Part shown: positions 21,000 to 32,399 of the stretch, one piece after another
Position numbering within the stretch: position 1 is the stretch's first letter
Layout: every line of letters starts with the position of its first letter
Assembly (NCBI GenBank): GCA_021234155.1
Contig: JAJEKV010000051.1
Span: 6,174,761-6,238,760 of the forward strand
Source of the DNA: Isoetes taiwanensis
Taxonomy: Eukaryota > Streptophyta > Lycopodiopsida > Isoetales > Isoetaceae
Length of the DNA: 64,000 nucleotides
Direction of reading: 5' to 3'
Translations under genes and position numbers: made by a program
The notes under the pieces: generated by a model
Told to the model about the DNA's origin: nothing
The model's database searches: none
What the model saw: the letters and a program-made list of their open reading frames with translations, nothing else

Positions 21000-22480
21000 G
21001 ACAGAAGAATCGGTGAGTCGATTTCAAATGAAAATGATAGTGATTATGACCTTCATGACACCGAGAATGACACAATGTCGAGGAGGAGGAAACCGGTGAT
21101 GATATGGATGATGGGTGGAACCGCTGGCATATCCACTTCACAAGTTACTCCCACCCAAGATCCCCAAGAACTTGTTCCACGAGTTGGCGGTCTCTACCCG
21201 GACCCAGTACAATGGCCGTGGTGCACCTCAAGTTGGTGGTTACGCATTCAACGAGTGTGTGTATGCGTTGATGAGGTTGTGCCCTACAGCACTACTATGT
21301 TCCCCATCCGTCCGAAATAAGTCTTTGCCGATCCCCGCCTACCTCCGGTCCTTGAGAAGCGGGGAGGGCACCCGTCGAGAACCATGTTAGGTTGATGCAC
21401 CGATGGGCTGCATATTGTCGGCTGGCGGTTGGCGATGAGTCGAGTGAATCCGGCGGTTGGTTATACCGTGGCAAGGGCCTCACAAGTTAGTGCCTTCATT
21501 GGAGTTACGGAGGCTGACTAGTTGCTAGGGGTCACTGAGTGGAAGCACCCATCGCTCCCCCCCGCCACTCTTGAGAATATTTCAGGAGGATTGGGAAGTC
21601 GGCCCTCGGCGGCATGGCGTCCCGAAGAATACGTCTTGGCGTGCATGGAAGTGTGCACGCGTGCGAGGTGGCCGCACCATGAAGGGCCGGTGACTTCAAC
21701 TCGCGTGAAGAGACCACCATGGACAGCCTAGAGCAAAAGGTTGATTGAGCTACAAACTACTCATCGTGTCCGTTTGGTCCACGGCCATCACCGCGTCTTG
21801 TATTTGGAGCAGGTGAGGTTGTGGATGACTATGCACATCCACCGATGGAGACGACCCACGAAGGAGGGGCACGAGGGGGATAGGCAAATCGGGCGGTCGC
21901 ACGCCAGAGGATGCTTGTTTCGCTTGCGGACAGTGAAAGTAGATGGAAATGGTGCTGCATCGAGCGGTGCACGAATATCGTCGCGCCGCGAAACACAGCC
22001 CACGACCCTTTCACAAAATGCGGAGGATTGGTCCATGCACATTGCATCTGAAGCTGCTAGTTTTCGCCGCACAAGAGCTTAGAAGCATTGGAATGACCGC
22101 GTCTTTGCGTGGGACATCGCAAAAGCGGGGACCGCAAATACGATATGATTGTCAGAAGCCGGTTGAGCGAGTCATATACCGATTCACGATGTCGCAGGAG
22201 GATGTGTGGCAACTGGCATACCGGCAGAGAATACTCGGTAAGAACCCTAAGAAATCAAGATCCCATGCTGCAGTGACGTTGTCGTAGACTGCATATTGTG
22301 ATGCTTTCCATATTTTTGTTCATTGCTATTGTCCATACTTTTATTTCAATATCACAATCGAAAATATTTTGTCATCTAGTCTCACCACATTACGCCTGGG
22401 GGGCGGCGGTTTTTGGGTAACGGGGGGAAAGCCACCGAGAGCGGGATTGACGATTGGAAAGCCTCAGGAAGGTGATTTTT
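21000..22480 (+). pseudogene. Probable N-terminal part of a Mutator-like element gene (decayed)
   Basis: GC content rises sharply here and stays high to 26.8 kb. Coding-like pieces on the plus strand include acidic residues ENDSDYDLHDTENDTMSR (about 21030-21075) and QYNGRGAPQVGGYAF with NECVYALMRL (about 21210-21270). Later come KHWNDRVFAWDIAKAG (about 22084-22130) and FTMSQEDVWQLAYRQR (about 22185-22230). They lie in register with, and directly before, the transposase core that follows. I cannot match them to a defined domain, and frames change often. Confidence 0.35.
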
Positions 22481-22489
22481 CACCAGCCA

Positions 22490-24102
22490 CGGAATCCGCA
22501 TCTTTGCCGAGCCCTTGGACCCGGCCATGGATCCTAGTCATCCAAGATGACGGGATGTTGGAGGCTCTTTGTTAGATGGGCTGGCCGTGGCCGGTTGGGC
22601 CATGGATTCAACCTTACGTACAAATCTGTGGAAGTTCATTTATGCGGAGCGGTTGTACCGATTGCGGGGTGTGGGGTTCCCGATCTTTACATGCTCGCAG
22701 CGTAGAGGCCCGGCGAGGGGCACCAGCGACATGCCCGAAGATAGCACTACGCCTTGTGTTTGAAGCGGATGGGCACAATCGGGCCTAGGTCAATCACCAT
22801 TGACATGGGATTTTGTGAGAGGCGGGCCATCCGCGGAGGTCGTGTCGAAGACCCACATTGTTGGGCGACGGTGAAGCGGTATGATGGCGTGCATTGATTG
22901 CATCGCTTCATGGAGAAACGACACTCATGGTTTTTCCAAGCGGTAGCGTGCAATGTTCTTGCATGTTGGTTCCATGCGAAAGCGTGCATGGCAAAATACC
23001 TGCCGCCGCCACTGGCGGGGAGGTCTTTGAAGAGGGACGTGGCTCTGCGGCTGTCGAAGTTGATGACGGAACCGAACTCCCACGCGTACCAGCAGCAGTT
23101 GACACAATTTCAGCTTCTCTACGGAGGAAACCACATCATACAGGGGTGAGTGCACAACGACGTTCAAAACTTACATGTAGACACAGGGGCAAACATCCTG
23201 ACCCTGGGCGATGCAGGTACTTGAATCACAATTGGCTGAATGGGGCAGCGTGGGATGGTAAATGGCAGCGACACAAGCGGATGTTCAACCATGCAGATAT
23301 GGATACGACAAACCACGTGGAAGCGCACTGGAAAGTTCTGAAGACCCAAACCCTGCAGTGCAAGGTCAATATAAGGATGTACACGCTAGTGTCCCATCTC
23401 ATAGGCTTTCCGGACGGGACCTTGCCTGCGGGAGGCACAATCTTGACTCGGTGCGAGGAAAGATGGAGTCTTGGTAAGTGCAATGCGGGTCCTACTCTTT
23501 TCGTATTCTACATTATACGTCTATCGCCCGACCCTCACCGATGTCTTTTCGTCTAGCCGAGTTTGGGCGTTATAGCACACGTTCATATCAGAAGAGGCAT
23601 GCGGTGCTCACTCCCTTATCCAGTCCTTGCGATAACCCCTAACGCCATTAGCCTCGAAGATGCTAACGACGTCAGGCTATCTATGGCAAGTCAGTCAACA
23701 GAGGGTTTGAGATACACTCAGCACATGAGAATGCGATATTGTGATTGTCCATGCCCCCATGCCGTGTGCAAACATCTCATAGCGGGAGACTACTTCCTTA
23801 GCAGCAGCCACCCCGCATTGTTCAATGAGCTATTTCCGAACCGACAATTCATTCCGCCCTTGCCTCCAAGACCGCCAGCTCCTGCGAACGACGTCCATGT
23901 GCTAATCCCGTTGCTACAACAGTGGGATGCGTTGCTCATGGCGGAACACCAATCAGTGCAGGCCATCATGCAAAATGCTGATGCCCTTGACCCAGCAGAG
24001 GTGCGTGACATGATTTCCAAGGTTCGGAGGCAGATCCGATTCCATAGAGACGCAGCCAGCCCGCCTGTTCACGTCTACCATGGCGGGTATGACAGACGGT
24101 AG
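22490..24102 (+). pseudogene. Mutator-like (MULE) transposase pseudogene
   Basis: A cut-and-paste transposase of the Mutator superfamily is recognisable in three frames. Block 1 has WAMDSTLRTNLWK (first catalytic Asp, 22605-22607) and GFPIFTCS. Block 2 has ITIDMGFCERRAIRGGR (second Asp, 22802-22804) then ACNVLACWFHAKACMAKYL, the C/H-containing CWFH stretch. Block 3 has DTTNHVEAHWKVLKTQTL (Glu, 23320-23322). The SWIM zinc finger follows at 23740-23775 as YCDCPCPHAVCKHL (C-X-C...C-X-H). An open frame of 179 residues runs from 23563 to a stop at 24100-24102 and includes a proline-rich linker and a helical C-terminus. The three acidic residues and SWIM ligands survive, but frameshifts and stops separate them. 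Confidence 0.82.
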
Positions 24103-24199
24103 GAACATGCCCGCAGTGGAGTCCACGAGATGGCGCGCAAAAGGGCCACCGTAGCCGGGACCAACGCCACCGACCAGCCGCCGCGGACGAGGGGCCACA

Positions 24200-26790
24200 C
24201 TGGAAGCTGATGGGTCACAACCCAAGATTTAAGTACTGTACAATTCACGCGTTATAATTTTGGGGTGGCCATTTGTAAGTTTTTAAACAATTTAATCAAT
24301 CTTTCTGTTACAAGAAGCTCAATTGCCACTAACAGTGACCACCGAGCCTTTGTCGGTACCAGTACACCCTACAATAAAGCAGCCCGACTACTACAGGCCA
24401 CTCATTCCTAAAATGCCGCACATCTTGCTTGCCGTGTACCGAGCCCCCCGCTAATTGGCACAATTGCATCCGGTCTCGTCGCCACACGATCGCCGAGCGA
24501 AGCGATGATGAAGCCAATATGCATGCCGCGGGTGTTGTTATCGACCTGAAGCGGGCACAACACCGTCGCTACAGCGTCGCCCCCCCCCGGAATGTACCCA
24601 TTGGGTGCCCCAATCGTTCAAAGCGGCCAAGCGTTCTTATTTGTACAAAGACACCACCGCGGGTGAGATCCCGACAATGGAGCACATCTGGCGCATGAGG
24701 GCAAGCACAAAGAAACACTCCGCAGCGGGCGAGGGAGTTGAGAGAACGAACGAGACTCACAGGCGTGTCGGCATGTTGTCGAAGTACCACCACCCCACAT
24801 GATCGTCGTCTCCAAGGCCAAAGGCGGACTCTCCAGCGTCGTATGAGGGTGCGAGCATCCAATGGCCCGCCGCGGCAAGGATGTAATGATTTTATCAATG
24901 CTCTATGCACCAATTGAAACTAAAGCAAAGAACCGGCGTACTTACTTTGTGACGATGGGCCAAAGGATCGGGGCGAAGTGTACCCCAATCGGGATGCTCG
25001 CGGGAAGAAAGTGTGAGGCGCACTCCTCGGGGAGACCGTTGTGCGTCTCCGACTGGGCGATGAAGTCGTGGTAGACCGAGGGTCCACCATTAACAACTTC
25101 TTGGCTCAGCGGGTAGCATGTGGCTTAAGGCACTACGTCACGTGGAACTCAATGGTTAGATATGCGACATCAATAGATACAAACAAAAGCGGACCGCATT
25201 ACCTTATCGGGACTTCGTATATGTCCCTCCTCCCCTTTGTCCATCGGGTGAGCAAGCCTCGATGAGATCGTGATGAGTTGTACCCCCGCATCTTTGGGCG
25301 GCGCCCTCTGCACCACCCGGTGGCGGCGGCTATCCGACGCCACTTTCGCTGCGTGGCGAGATGCTTGGTGATCTGCTGGCCGTAGAAGTGGGTGAACACC
25401 CTAACCTCCTCCCAGAAGAGGGACTGAAGCTGCAGCCTGGCTGGGATTTGCAAGTGCTCCGGGAAGCGTGCCAACCTCACGTGTATTTGCGACCAACCTC
25501 GAATGGGTACACACACCAGGTAGCTCCAGATGGTGTGCATGTCAAACTCTCCAAGGTGGTACATGAAGAAACCGCGTGCTCGGTCTCTCATCCATGCGTC
25601 GGTTCCCTCGACATTGCGGTCGGGCGGAAATGGCGAGGTCAATGTGTGTGCCATACCCGTGCCTGCCATTGCGGTCCTCACTATGTCGTCGAAGACTGGC
25701 GGCCCACAGGCGGTCAAGATCGTCATCAAGCGGCTTAAGCCTATGGAAGGTGGGGTGGCCATATCTGAATCGGCGGCAGCGGACGTGTCCCATGAGAGGG
25801 ACTGCGTCGACCTAGCCCCTACCTCGGTGGAACTTCGTCCATGTCGCCATGCAATTCACTCGGTGAGGGGCGAATGAGGGATCGATAGGAGTGTGGACTG
25901 CCGGGCTCTGCGGAGTGGCGAAGGTGGGCCCTCGCCAGTAGCATTTGAGACTCCGGTATCACGAGAAGCTCACTAGCGGCTCTGCGCTCTGTGGGCAAAT
26001 GACCACCCATTCTGCGTGCAATGGCCGGTCATTGAGAAAGGGCATGTCGCGGTCTGTCCTCCCTCCGGACGCCACACGTGGCATCAGCTCGGCTCTAATG
26101 CAACCTTCATAGAAGGGCTGCATCCTCTCAGCGCTCCCTTTGTCTTTAATCTTTGGCCTCGTGGAGCATGGCATCCGGGCCCTCGGGAAAGGCATCCGGA
26201 CCTGGGGGGTTAGGACATCTTTGTAGGCGCATCGTTATTGCGCCTTGCCTCCTCGCTTCTCACGTAATCCGGCAAAGACCTCAACATACGCGCGGCTTTG
26301 GCAGGATCTTCTCGACGTTTAGCTGCCCTCTCCCGCTCGGACACCACTCTATCTGCTGCTCGCGGTGTCGAGGACCGTGGGCCGGAATGTCTGTCAGTGG
26401 GCCACCATAGATCTGGGTGGTGGCTCTGGTGGTGGCCCCATGCTCCGTCACGCGTCAGACCCGGAAATCCAGGGTCACGACGTATCCTGTCGACATAGTG
26501 AGTGCACCCAGGTGCTGTGCAAATCCACCGCTGCGCAACTGTTGGGGGCCGGCCACTCTCAATCGACGTGACCCTGCGAACGAGGCACCAAATGCCATGG
26601 TATTCCCTGCCACAAAACAAATATTGTTAACAAGCACACATAACAAACCTAGCGGGTTAAGACAATGTCAGTTGGGGTACCATTCTACAATGCTACCGAT
26701 GCGTCCAGGAACACCGGCGCCGCTCTGTAGGCCAAACGGCAGGGGACGCTCCTCCATGCCAACTGCTGGAACTGCATCTGAATAAGACAT
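24200..26790 (-). pseudogene. Unidentified GC-rich gene converging on the MULE transposase
   Basis: The minus strand carries coding-like blocks with apparent introns. From an ATG at 26790 it reads MSYSDAVPAVGMEERPLPFG to GSIVEW, then an intron-like gap ending TTTGTGGCAG. Next come RWICTAPGCTHYVDRIRRD and GHHQSHHPDLWWP, a cysteine/histidine cluster reminiscent of zinc-binding FLYWCH/WRKY-like heads. Later blocks include VFDDIVRTAMAGTGMAH and GEFDMHTIWSYLV (25762-25199 frame), VYHDFIAQSETHNGLPEECA (about 25060-25000), and GLGDDDHVGWWYFDNMP, which ends at a GTGAGT donor (24760). No family is recognised. Its opposite orientation to the transposase recalls MuDR's second gene, though mudrB homology was not seen. 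Alternatively it is the internal region of the LTR element to its right. Confidence 0.4.
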
Positions 26791-26829
26791 GGTTGCCGAC
26801 GGTCTCGAATAGATATCTGAGGTACAGGT

Positions 26830-27770
26830 GAACATGAACACAGGTGGGCGTTAAAATTTTTATCTTTTTTTTTCTCCCTTAATGTGTGGTTTGCATAACC
26901 TGATCTGGCTACTCCACTAACGTGTACATCTCCCCCAGGGCATTGAGTTTCAGAAGGAAGTGCTAGATTAAATGAAATATAGGGAAGGGGATCCTTCCTC
27001 CTGACTGGAAGCGCAAGACTAGTTGGTTCAAAAGGAGTTCTACCTTCTCGGGTTCAGGGTCGGTGCTAGAATGGCGAAGATTCGGATGATGTTGAGGGTT
27101 TAATAAGTTTGTTCCATGCGTATGCGGACCATATCAAAAGAAGACATATGGTTTAAAGTAGAAGCACGGTGGTGATTAGCGGCGCTGTGTAAGGCAAATA
27201 GTAAGGTGGGTAGGCAAGGTCAGCTATAGCGGACAAGCTCGCTTCGAAAGCTATGGCGGTCAAGGGCGATGGAGGCACGAAAGGAAAGTAGAAAAAGAAA
27301 CTTCCGGAAAGATTTGAATTCAATTTTTTTTTTTTAATATTTATGCGAAAAAAATTTATACGTATAAAAATATGGCAGGCGCGTATTTCGGCGTTGACGT
27401 TTTGGACGCCCCAAATTTGATTTTAAACACTCAAAATAAAATGCTGCCGGCCGGTCCAAGAGCCCTAGGCTAAATAATGCGTTCCCGTCGCATTGGAACA
27501 AAAATTAGCTCAATCCGAGTCTTCTAGAGAAAGCTATGGCCCTCGGAATTAAGGGACCTTATTCAGACAAAAACTCAACATATTTTTATCCTAATACCTC
27601 AAAAGAATTCACCCTAACTATCCCATTCTCACGTAATTAGTCATACTCATCCTTCCTATAAGTGTCTATCCCTATGTTAAAACGAAAAAAAAAAAAAACT
27701 CTCTCTTACTACGAAATGGTCTAACGGGTTAGAATATGGCTAGTGCAATGATTTGGTCCATCAAAATCAT
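26830..27770. other. No gene recognised
   Basis: The interval falls from GC-rich to AT-rich DNA with short homopolymers (for example T-runs near 27328 and A-runs near 27690). It lies between the first exon of the unidentified minus-strand gene and the primer-binding site of the LTR element, and may be that element's leader. Confidence 0.35.
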
Positions 27771-27782
27771 GCTCTGATACCA
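27771..27782 (-). other. Primer-binding site for initiator tRNA-Met
   Basis: On the minus strand the 12 bases read TGGTATCAGAGC, the standard complement to the 3' end of plant initiator tRNA-Met. It primes minus-strand DNA synthesis in many gypsy and copia elements. It lies five bases inside the LTR end at 27788. Confidence 0.8.
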
Positions 27783-27787
27783 TTGTG

Positions 27788-29235
27788 ACACTTCCCGAAC
27801 CTATACGATGCTCCCATTGTATAAATATGGGAAATTCCCCTCCCATGACGACTCTATCACCACGGAAAGGCCCTCCGTCTGACTCGGACCACTTGTGATG
27901 GGCAAGTGTCCGTGTGAAGGTCACAGAGGTGCCATTCATCCCACGCCTTCTATGTGAATTCTATACAACGGAAGCGTGAATACAAGTTAGCATCTAGCAC
28001 ACAATACATAAGATAATATGCCACCTTGAAGGGTGGCCCATCCATCATCAATACGGATACATCCCAACAACAACATATCATATGGAATGCATCAATTTGG
28101 GCTCTAACCCAGGCTCAGACTCCAGGGAATCAGCCGATGGTCTGGGCCTTCAGATAACAACAGACGGAATCCTGACAATGGCATTGATTGACATAGAACA
28201 ATGGCTACGGTAGTCCACTCCATCCGCCCCTCCTATGCACACTTTGCAAATAGGCTAAAACATGCTATGACGTGATTGTAGCCTTCCGGAAATGCAATCT
28301 CATGGAATCACCTTATGAGACTACTCTGGGTTACATCTCTCGGGGCTGTTTGAGGCAGGAAAGGGATGAATCCCCTCTAAAGCATGATGGTTACATGGGC
28401 ATGCTAGAGGATCGTGGCACCACTGGCACAAACGCATCCGTACCCAACTTACCTCCCTAAATCTAAAGGTCGACTCACCGCACCCGTTCGAGTTAAGGAC
28501 ACTCCAATGGACATATCCTGTAACCCAGTCGGTGTCAGACCTATACCCGGCCCCTTCAATGACCGGCTATAAGCCTAGCACACTATAGGAATCTTGTAGC
28601 CGCGCAAGGCAAGATCCCACCTCCGTTTCACCATCATATCCGTTATCTAGTGTTGAATCACAACATAGCATCCACAGCCAGGCGGGCTCTTGTGCAAGGC
28701 CACATCTAATGGGTTTTAAAGGGTTTAGCTAGGAGCGTCTCTATTCCTAGATAGCTTTTAGGTCTCTATCCCCCTTTAGCCCATACACACAGGAGGAACA
28801 GAAAGAGAGAACAATCACATACAAATCATCCATCATAATCCCAAATCGAACATGGAATCGAGTCTAATCATCCATCTATTCATACAAGGGTTAGATTGGA
28901 ACACAAACTACCTAAAGACTAACCTATCTCTTGGCTGGACCCGTTATCCCGAAGAACATCCATGATTTAAGGCTAGTTACTGTGTTCAAGCAGCTCCTCC
29001 CTTCTCCAAATCGATTTGGGGACAGACTTGGGGGTGGAGACCCAACTTGCCCCCGTAGATTAGCAAGTCTCATTCTTCCCAATCGATTTGGGCTAGGTGG
29101 CTCCTCCTATTTGCTAATTAATATCATTATTATCCTAATTAGGTTAATTAGGTTAATTAATCTATGATAATTTAGTATAGCTAACATAAACTCCTAACGC
29201 CCCATTATAGTCCAAACAGACCTGGTGACGTGTCA
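27788..29235 (-). repeat. LTR of a Ty3/gypsy-type element (about 1.45 kb)
   Basis: Read on the minus strand, the repeat would begin TGACACGTCACC at 29235 and end GGGAAGTGTCA at 27788. Its termini TGACAC and GTGTCA are inverted copies, and the primer-binding site follows directly. The ending GGGAAGTGTCA plus the primer site is the arrangement common in plant gypsy LTRs. No second copy of this LTR is in the window, so it is the 5' LTR of an element whose body runs left, or was truncated. The left border is well supported; the right border at 29235 is inferred from the inverted termini alone. Confidence 0.6.
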
Positions 29236-30400
29236 TACTATTTATACGTATAGCATATAATTACATGGAATGTCATAGGCCCAATTTTGGAAGATGACAT
29301 CTGGGCAAAGTCCTTGAAGTTGTGAGTATATTTCTTGATCAGTTGAATATGTTGAAGTATGATATTTTGCATATGATTATGTGATTCTCTCATGTGTTAT
29401 CTCAACTTCTCTAATCTCAAATGAAGTTAAGTTTATGATATGAATTGCGGCAAGAATTTATGATGGTATGATTATGTTGGTGATGATAATTGATGCTAGT
29501 AGAGTGCGGCTTAGCCTATCTCATATATTTTTTTTTTTTTTTTTTTTTTTGAGGGAATGCGATATTTTTTCCATTAATTATAGATTGAAAAGTACATACT
29601 ATTTAGGTATTTGACCCATTAGATAGATCAAAATACCAGGAACAAGTAATAAGCATATCAAAATGTCATGCATAGAAAGTTTCATATAAATGTTGTCAAA
29701 ATTGTCAATAGTTATTGTAGTAGATATTCAAACAATAATAAAATAGCCGGATGATGTCTCCACATTATGCCTTAGGATTATAAATCTTGATGTCTGAGCA
29801 GCTGAACATCCTTATAGACCTCTGTGGCAGTACAATCTAGCCAATTACCTGAAAGAAAACTATGTTAAGGGAAAAAACAGATGTGGCTGGTTTTTAAGGA
29901 TCAAGAAATGGAAAGTGATCAGAGAAGGAAGGCTGCAAGATGAAATTGGTATGCTTTTTCCAGTTCAAGGAATCCAGCAGATCAGAGACACAAGAAGTAG
30001 CCATTATGAGCAATAAATTGCCAAATACATCTGCCTTTCCTCTATGGTAATAGTAGCATTCCCTATAGAATAGAAATTGCTTTTCTGTCACCTGCATTTT
30101 GGTGGTCTCCAAGAACCAGAATAAAGTGTACATTTGATATGTACTTCTGCAAAATTCATATGCCTACTAAATTTCAGAGACTGGGAAATCTTCGAGCTTT
30201 GGAAATATTCTATTAGGTATCTTAGATTTCCAGTAAAGATCCTCAAAAGCATTGACTTGAGTGTTTATCTGACACAAATATCTGACTGACTCAGTATATC
30301 AAAAGTAGTGTCCAGATCCTTCTTGCAGAACTCCAGATATTCTAGCAGAATCATGAACAAAATTGTTTTCAGTATGTGAACAATGCAATTTGAATAAATT
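29236..30400. other. AT-rich DNA with a T24 run, no gene seen
   Basis: A long T-tract lies near 29527-29551, which may be the reverse complement of a retroposon poly-A tail. Short ORFs have no resemblance to known families. Confidence 0.35.
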
Positions 30401-30401
30401 A

Positions 30402-30425
30402 TCTATCTATATATAATAAAGAAAT
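30402..30425 (+). other. Possible Helitron 5' terminus
   Basis: The sequence starting TCTATCTATATATAATAAAG, preceded by A, matches the style of plant Helitron 5' ends (TC followed by TATATATTAAA-like DNA inserted after A). No convincing 3' hairpin plus CTRR end was found, so the call is weak. Confidence 0.25.
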
Positions 30426-30524
30426 AGTGTCAGTTAGTGAGTTAGTTAGTGAGTGAATCCGGCCCCATCGACGGTAAAGGAGGCGCCACGTGGCGCGATC
30501 TGGGCCCTTGGTCGTCAAATGCTT

Positions 30525-31026
30525 GAAAGTTCTAGAAGCTTCTAGAGCCTTTTTGAGGCTTCTGGAATCTTCTAGGAAGTAAAAAAAACATTCTAGAAGC
30601 TCCTCAAAAGCTCCCAAGTTTAGTGGACAAAATTTTTTGGGTTTACCACGGACTCGAACCCTGGACATTGCCCCCCAAACCCCCCACCCTTACCACCAGA
30701 CCAAGCATTGGTTTCTTGAAAAAAATGGAAGTTCACACATAGTTAAGGGTGAGGGCCAAATAATTCAAGGATGGTCTGGAATGTTCTAGAATGTTCTAGA
30801 TGGCTCTAGAAACTTCTAGAATGTCCTAGAATCTTCTAGAATCTTCTAGAATGTCTAAAAATAGAAGTTTTTGAAACTTTGCAAATGCTCAAAATAGAAT
30901 GTTCTGGAATGTTTCAGATGCTCACGGATAAGCACCTCAGTCTAAAAATAGAAAGTACCATAGTCTAAAAATAGAAAGTTATCTAAAAGTTTGTAGGAAC
31001 TCATAATAGAATGTTCTAGAATGTTC
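30525..31026. repeat. TTCTAGAA arrays matching heat-shock-element spacing
   Basis: At 30525-30546 GAA and TTC triplets alternate exactly every 5 bp (GAA, TTC, GAA, TTC). From 30779 to 30850 seven consecutive 10-bp units of the type ATGTTCTAGA continue the same alternation with a few substitutions. More isolated copies extend to 31026. The nGAAnnTTCn alternation is the binding site of heat-shock factor trimers. It may equally be a simple 10-bp satellite that happens to match. Confidence 0.65.
30640..30715 (-). repeat. tRNA-derived SINE-like segment
   Basis: On the minus strand the order is TTGGTCTGGTGGTAAG (RNA polymerase III A-box-like), about 35 bases, then GGGTTCGAGTCC (B box). A similar arrangement with the shared words TTGGTCT, GTGGTAA and GCAATGT occurs at 57.06-57.15 kb. 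The G-rich middle does not fold as a tRNA, so this is a SINE head rather than a tRNA gene. Confidence 0.45.
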
Positions 31027-31080
31027 CAAGTGCACCTGGACAAGTACCTCAGTCTAAAAATAGAAAGTTTTGTGAAATTT

Positions 31081-31128
31081 TGCAAACAAGAAAAGGGAAA
31101 GAAGAGAGAGAAGAGAGGGAAGAGACAT

Positions 31129-31164
<36 letters not shown>

Positions 31165-31224
31165 GAAAGAAGAGAGAGGAGAGGGAGAAGAGAGAGAGAG
31201 AGAGGAATAGAAAAGAGAGAGAAA
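31081..31224. repeat. GA-rich microsatellite, left flank of the CACTA element
   Basis: A purine run with perfect (GA)n at about 31135-31160 and imperfect GA/GGGA continuation ends in GAGAGAGAAA. The CACTA left terminus follows directly. The right flank (from 56491) resumes AAAGATAGAGAGAGAAGG, so both flanks look like one interrupted tract. Confidence 0.85.
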
Positions 31225-31253
31225 CACAACAAGAAAAAGGCCATTTAGCGACG
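31225..31253 (+). repeat. CACTA left terminal inverted repeat
   Basis: This 29-bp terminus starts with CACAACAAGAAAAAGG and ends TTTAGCGACG. It starts CACAA rather than CACTA. It matches the right terminus with four mismatches. Confidence 0.8.
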
Positions 31254-31600
31254 CCGATAGCGACGCCACTGACGCCGACGCCCGCCGACGTCGACGACGC
31301 AGATCGTTTGCAGCACATCGCCGTGACGCGTCAGGCGCCGTGACGCGACGTTATCGCAAGATCGACGCAGACGTCAAGCAGACGCGATACGACGTCGCCG
31401 CAGTATCGCCGTGATGGCACGCGGACATCGGAAATATACACGCGGAACATCACCAAAATCCACGCTGCGCCAGGAAAGCCACGCGGTATATCGCCGTGAC
31501 GCGACGTGACACGCGGAACGTACACGGAAAATTCAAAATCCGCTACAGAAAAGCCACGAAAGCAAAAAAAAAACGCGGATCGCCGCATGCGACGTGAAGG
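31254..31600. repeat. CACTA left subterminal region, CpG-rich GACG repeats
   Basis: Dense GACGC, GACGT and CGTGACGCG words with near-palindromes fill about 300 bp. Subterminal repeats of this kind bind the element's own DNA-binding protein in En/Spm. CpG density here is far above that of neighbouring DNA, despite plant methylation-driven CpG loss. Confidence 0.65.
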
Positions 31601-31862
31601 GGAAAAATAAAAAAAAAAAAAATATTTATATAAAAAGCCACGTGGCAAAAAAAAAGCCCGATGGATCGTCGCATCTTGACGTGAAGGGGAAAAAAAATAA
31701 AAAAAAAAAAAAAATATATTTATATAAAAATATTTTTAAATAATCACAAAAAGTGTTTTTATATTCATATTTTTAAATAGTCACAAAATTATTTTTATAT
31801 TTATATTTTTAAATAATCACAAAAGTGAATTGTATTTATATTTTTAAATAATCACAAAAGAC
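31588..31862. repeat. AT-rich direct repeats inside the CACTA element
   Basis: GACGTGAAGGGGAAAAA followed by A-runs and ATTTATATAAAA occurs twice (about 31591 and 31679). Four units built around TTTTTAAATAATCACAAAA then follow, about 43 bp apart (31728-31862). Confidence 0.7.
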
Positions 31863-32399
31863 TTCGTTAAGAGGAGTATCCACCCTTTTAGCCTAGAGCT
31901 ACTCTCTCTCGATTGATTGGAGTAGTCATCCGAGCACGTAGTTAGAGGACGACGCGATGCGGTTGCGATTGGATGGCTCTCCATCGACGTTTTCGCGATC
32001 CCCCGCTGCTTAGAGCCTTATGTCATCTTTGTAGACCTTCATTCATATCCATACTTGCTTCCTATAAAAACCAAAAGAATATGGCGTTAATGTAGTTCAT
32101 AGAATTATAATAATTTTCTACAACGCACCCCGCATTCCCTTGGTGGGAGAGTTCCCTCGTCGTATAAGCTGTTGATACTGGATAAAGCGACTCCCGTTAA
32201 AGTGGCTACTTGTACCTACCTTTGCTTGTTAGGGGCAAACCCGTATAGATGTTCCTATGACAATATAGCGAGTATTAGCTAGTGACATTTAAAGTTCTTA
32301 TTAAAATTAATGTGAACTAATATAGCTCTTACGAATCTATGGAAAAACCCTCGACCGAGCCCAAATGAGGCGCCTTTTCGATCACTTTTAGTTGCTTTG

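Noticed and set aside
24569-24913. 114-residue arginine/cysteine-rich minus-strand ORF
   Set aside because: It crosses an apparent intron with a GTGAGT donor; another frame before the donor (GLGDDDHVGWWYFDNMP) looks far more like protein.
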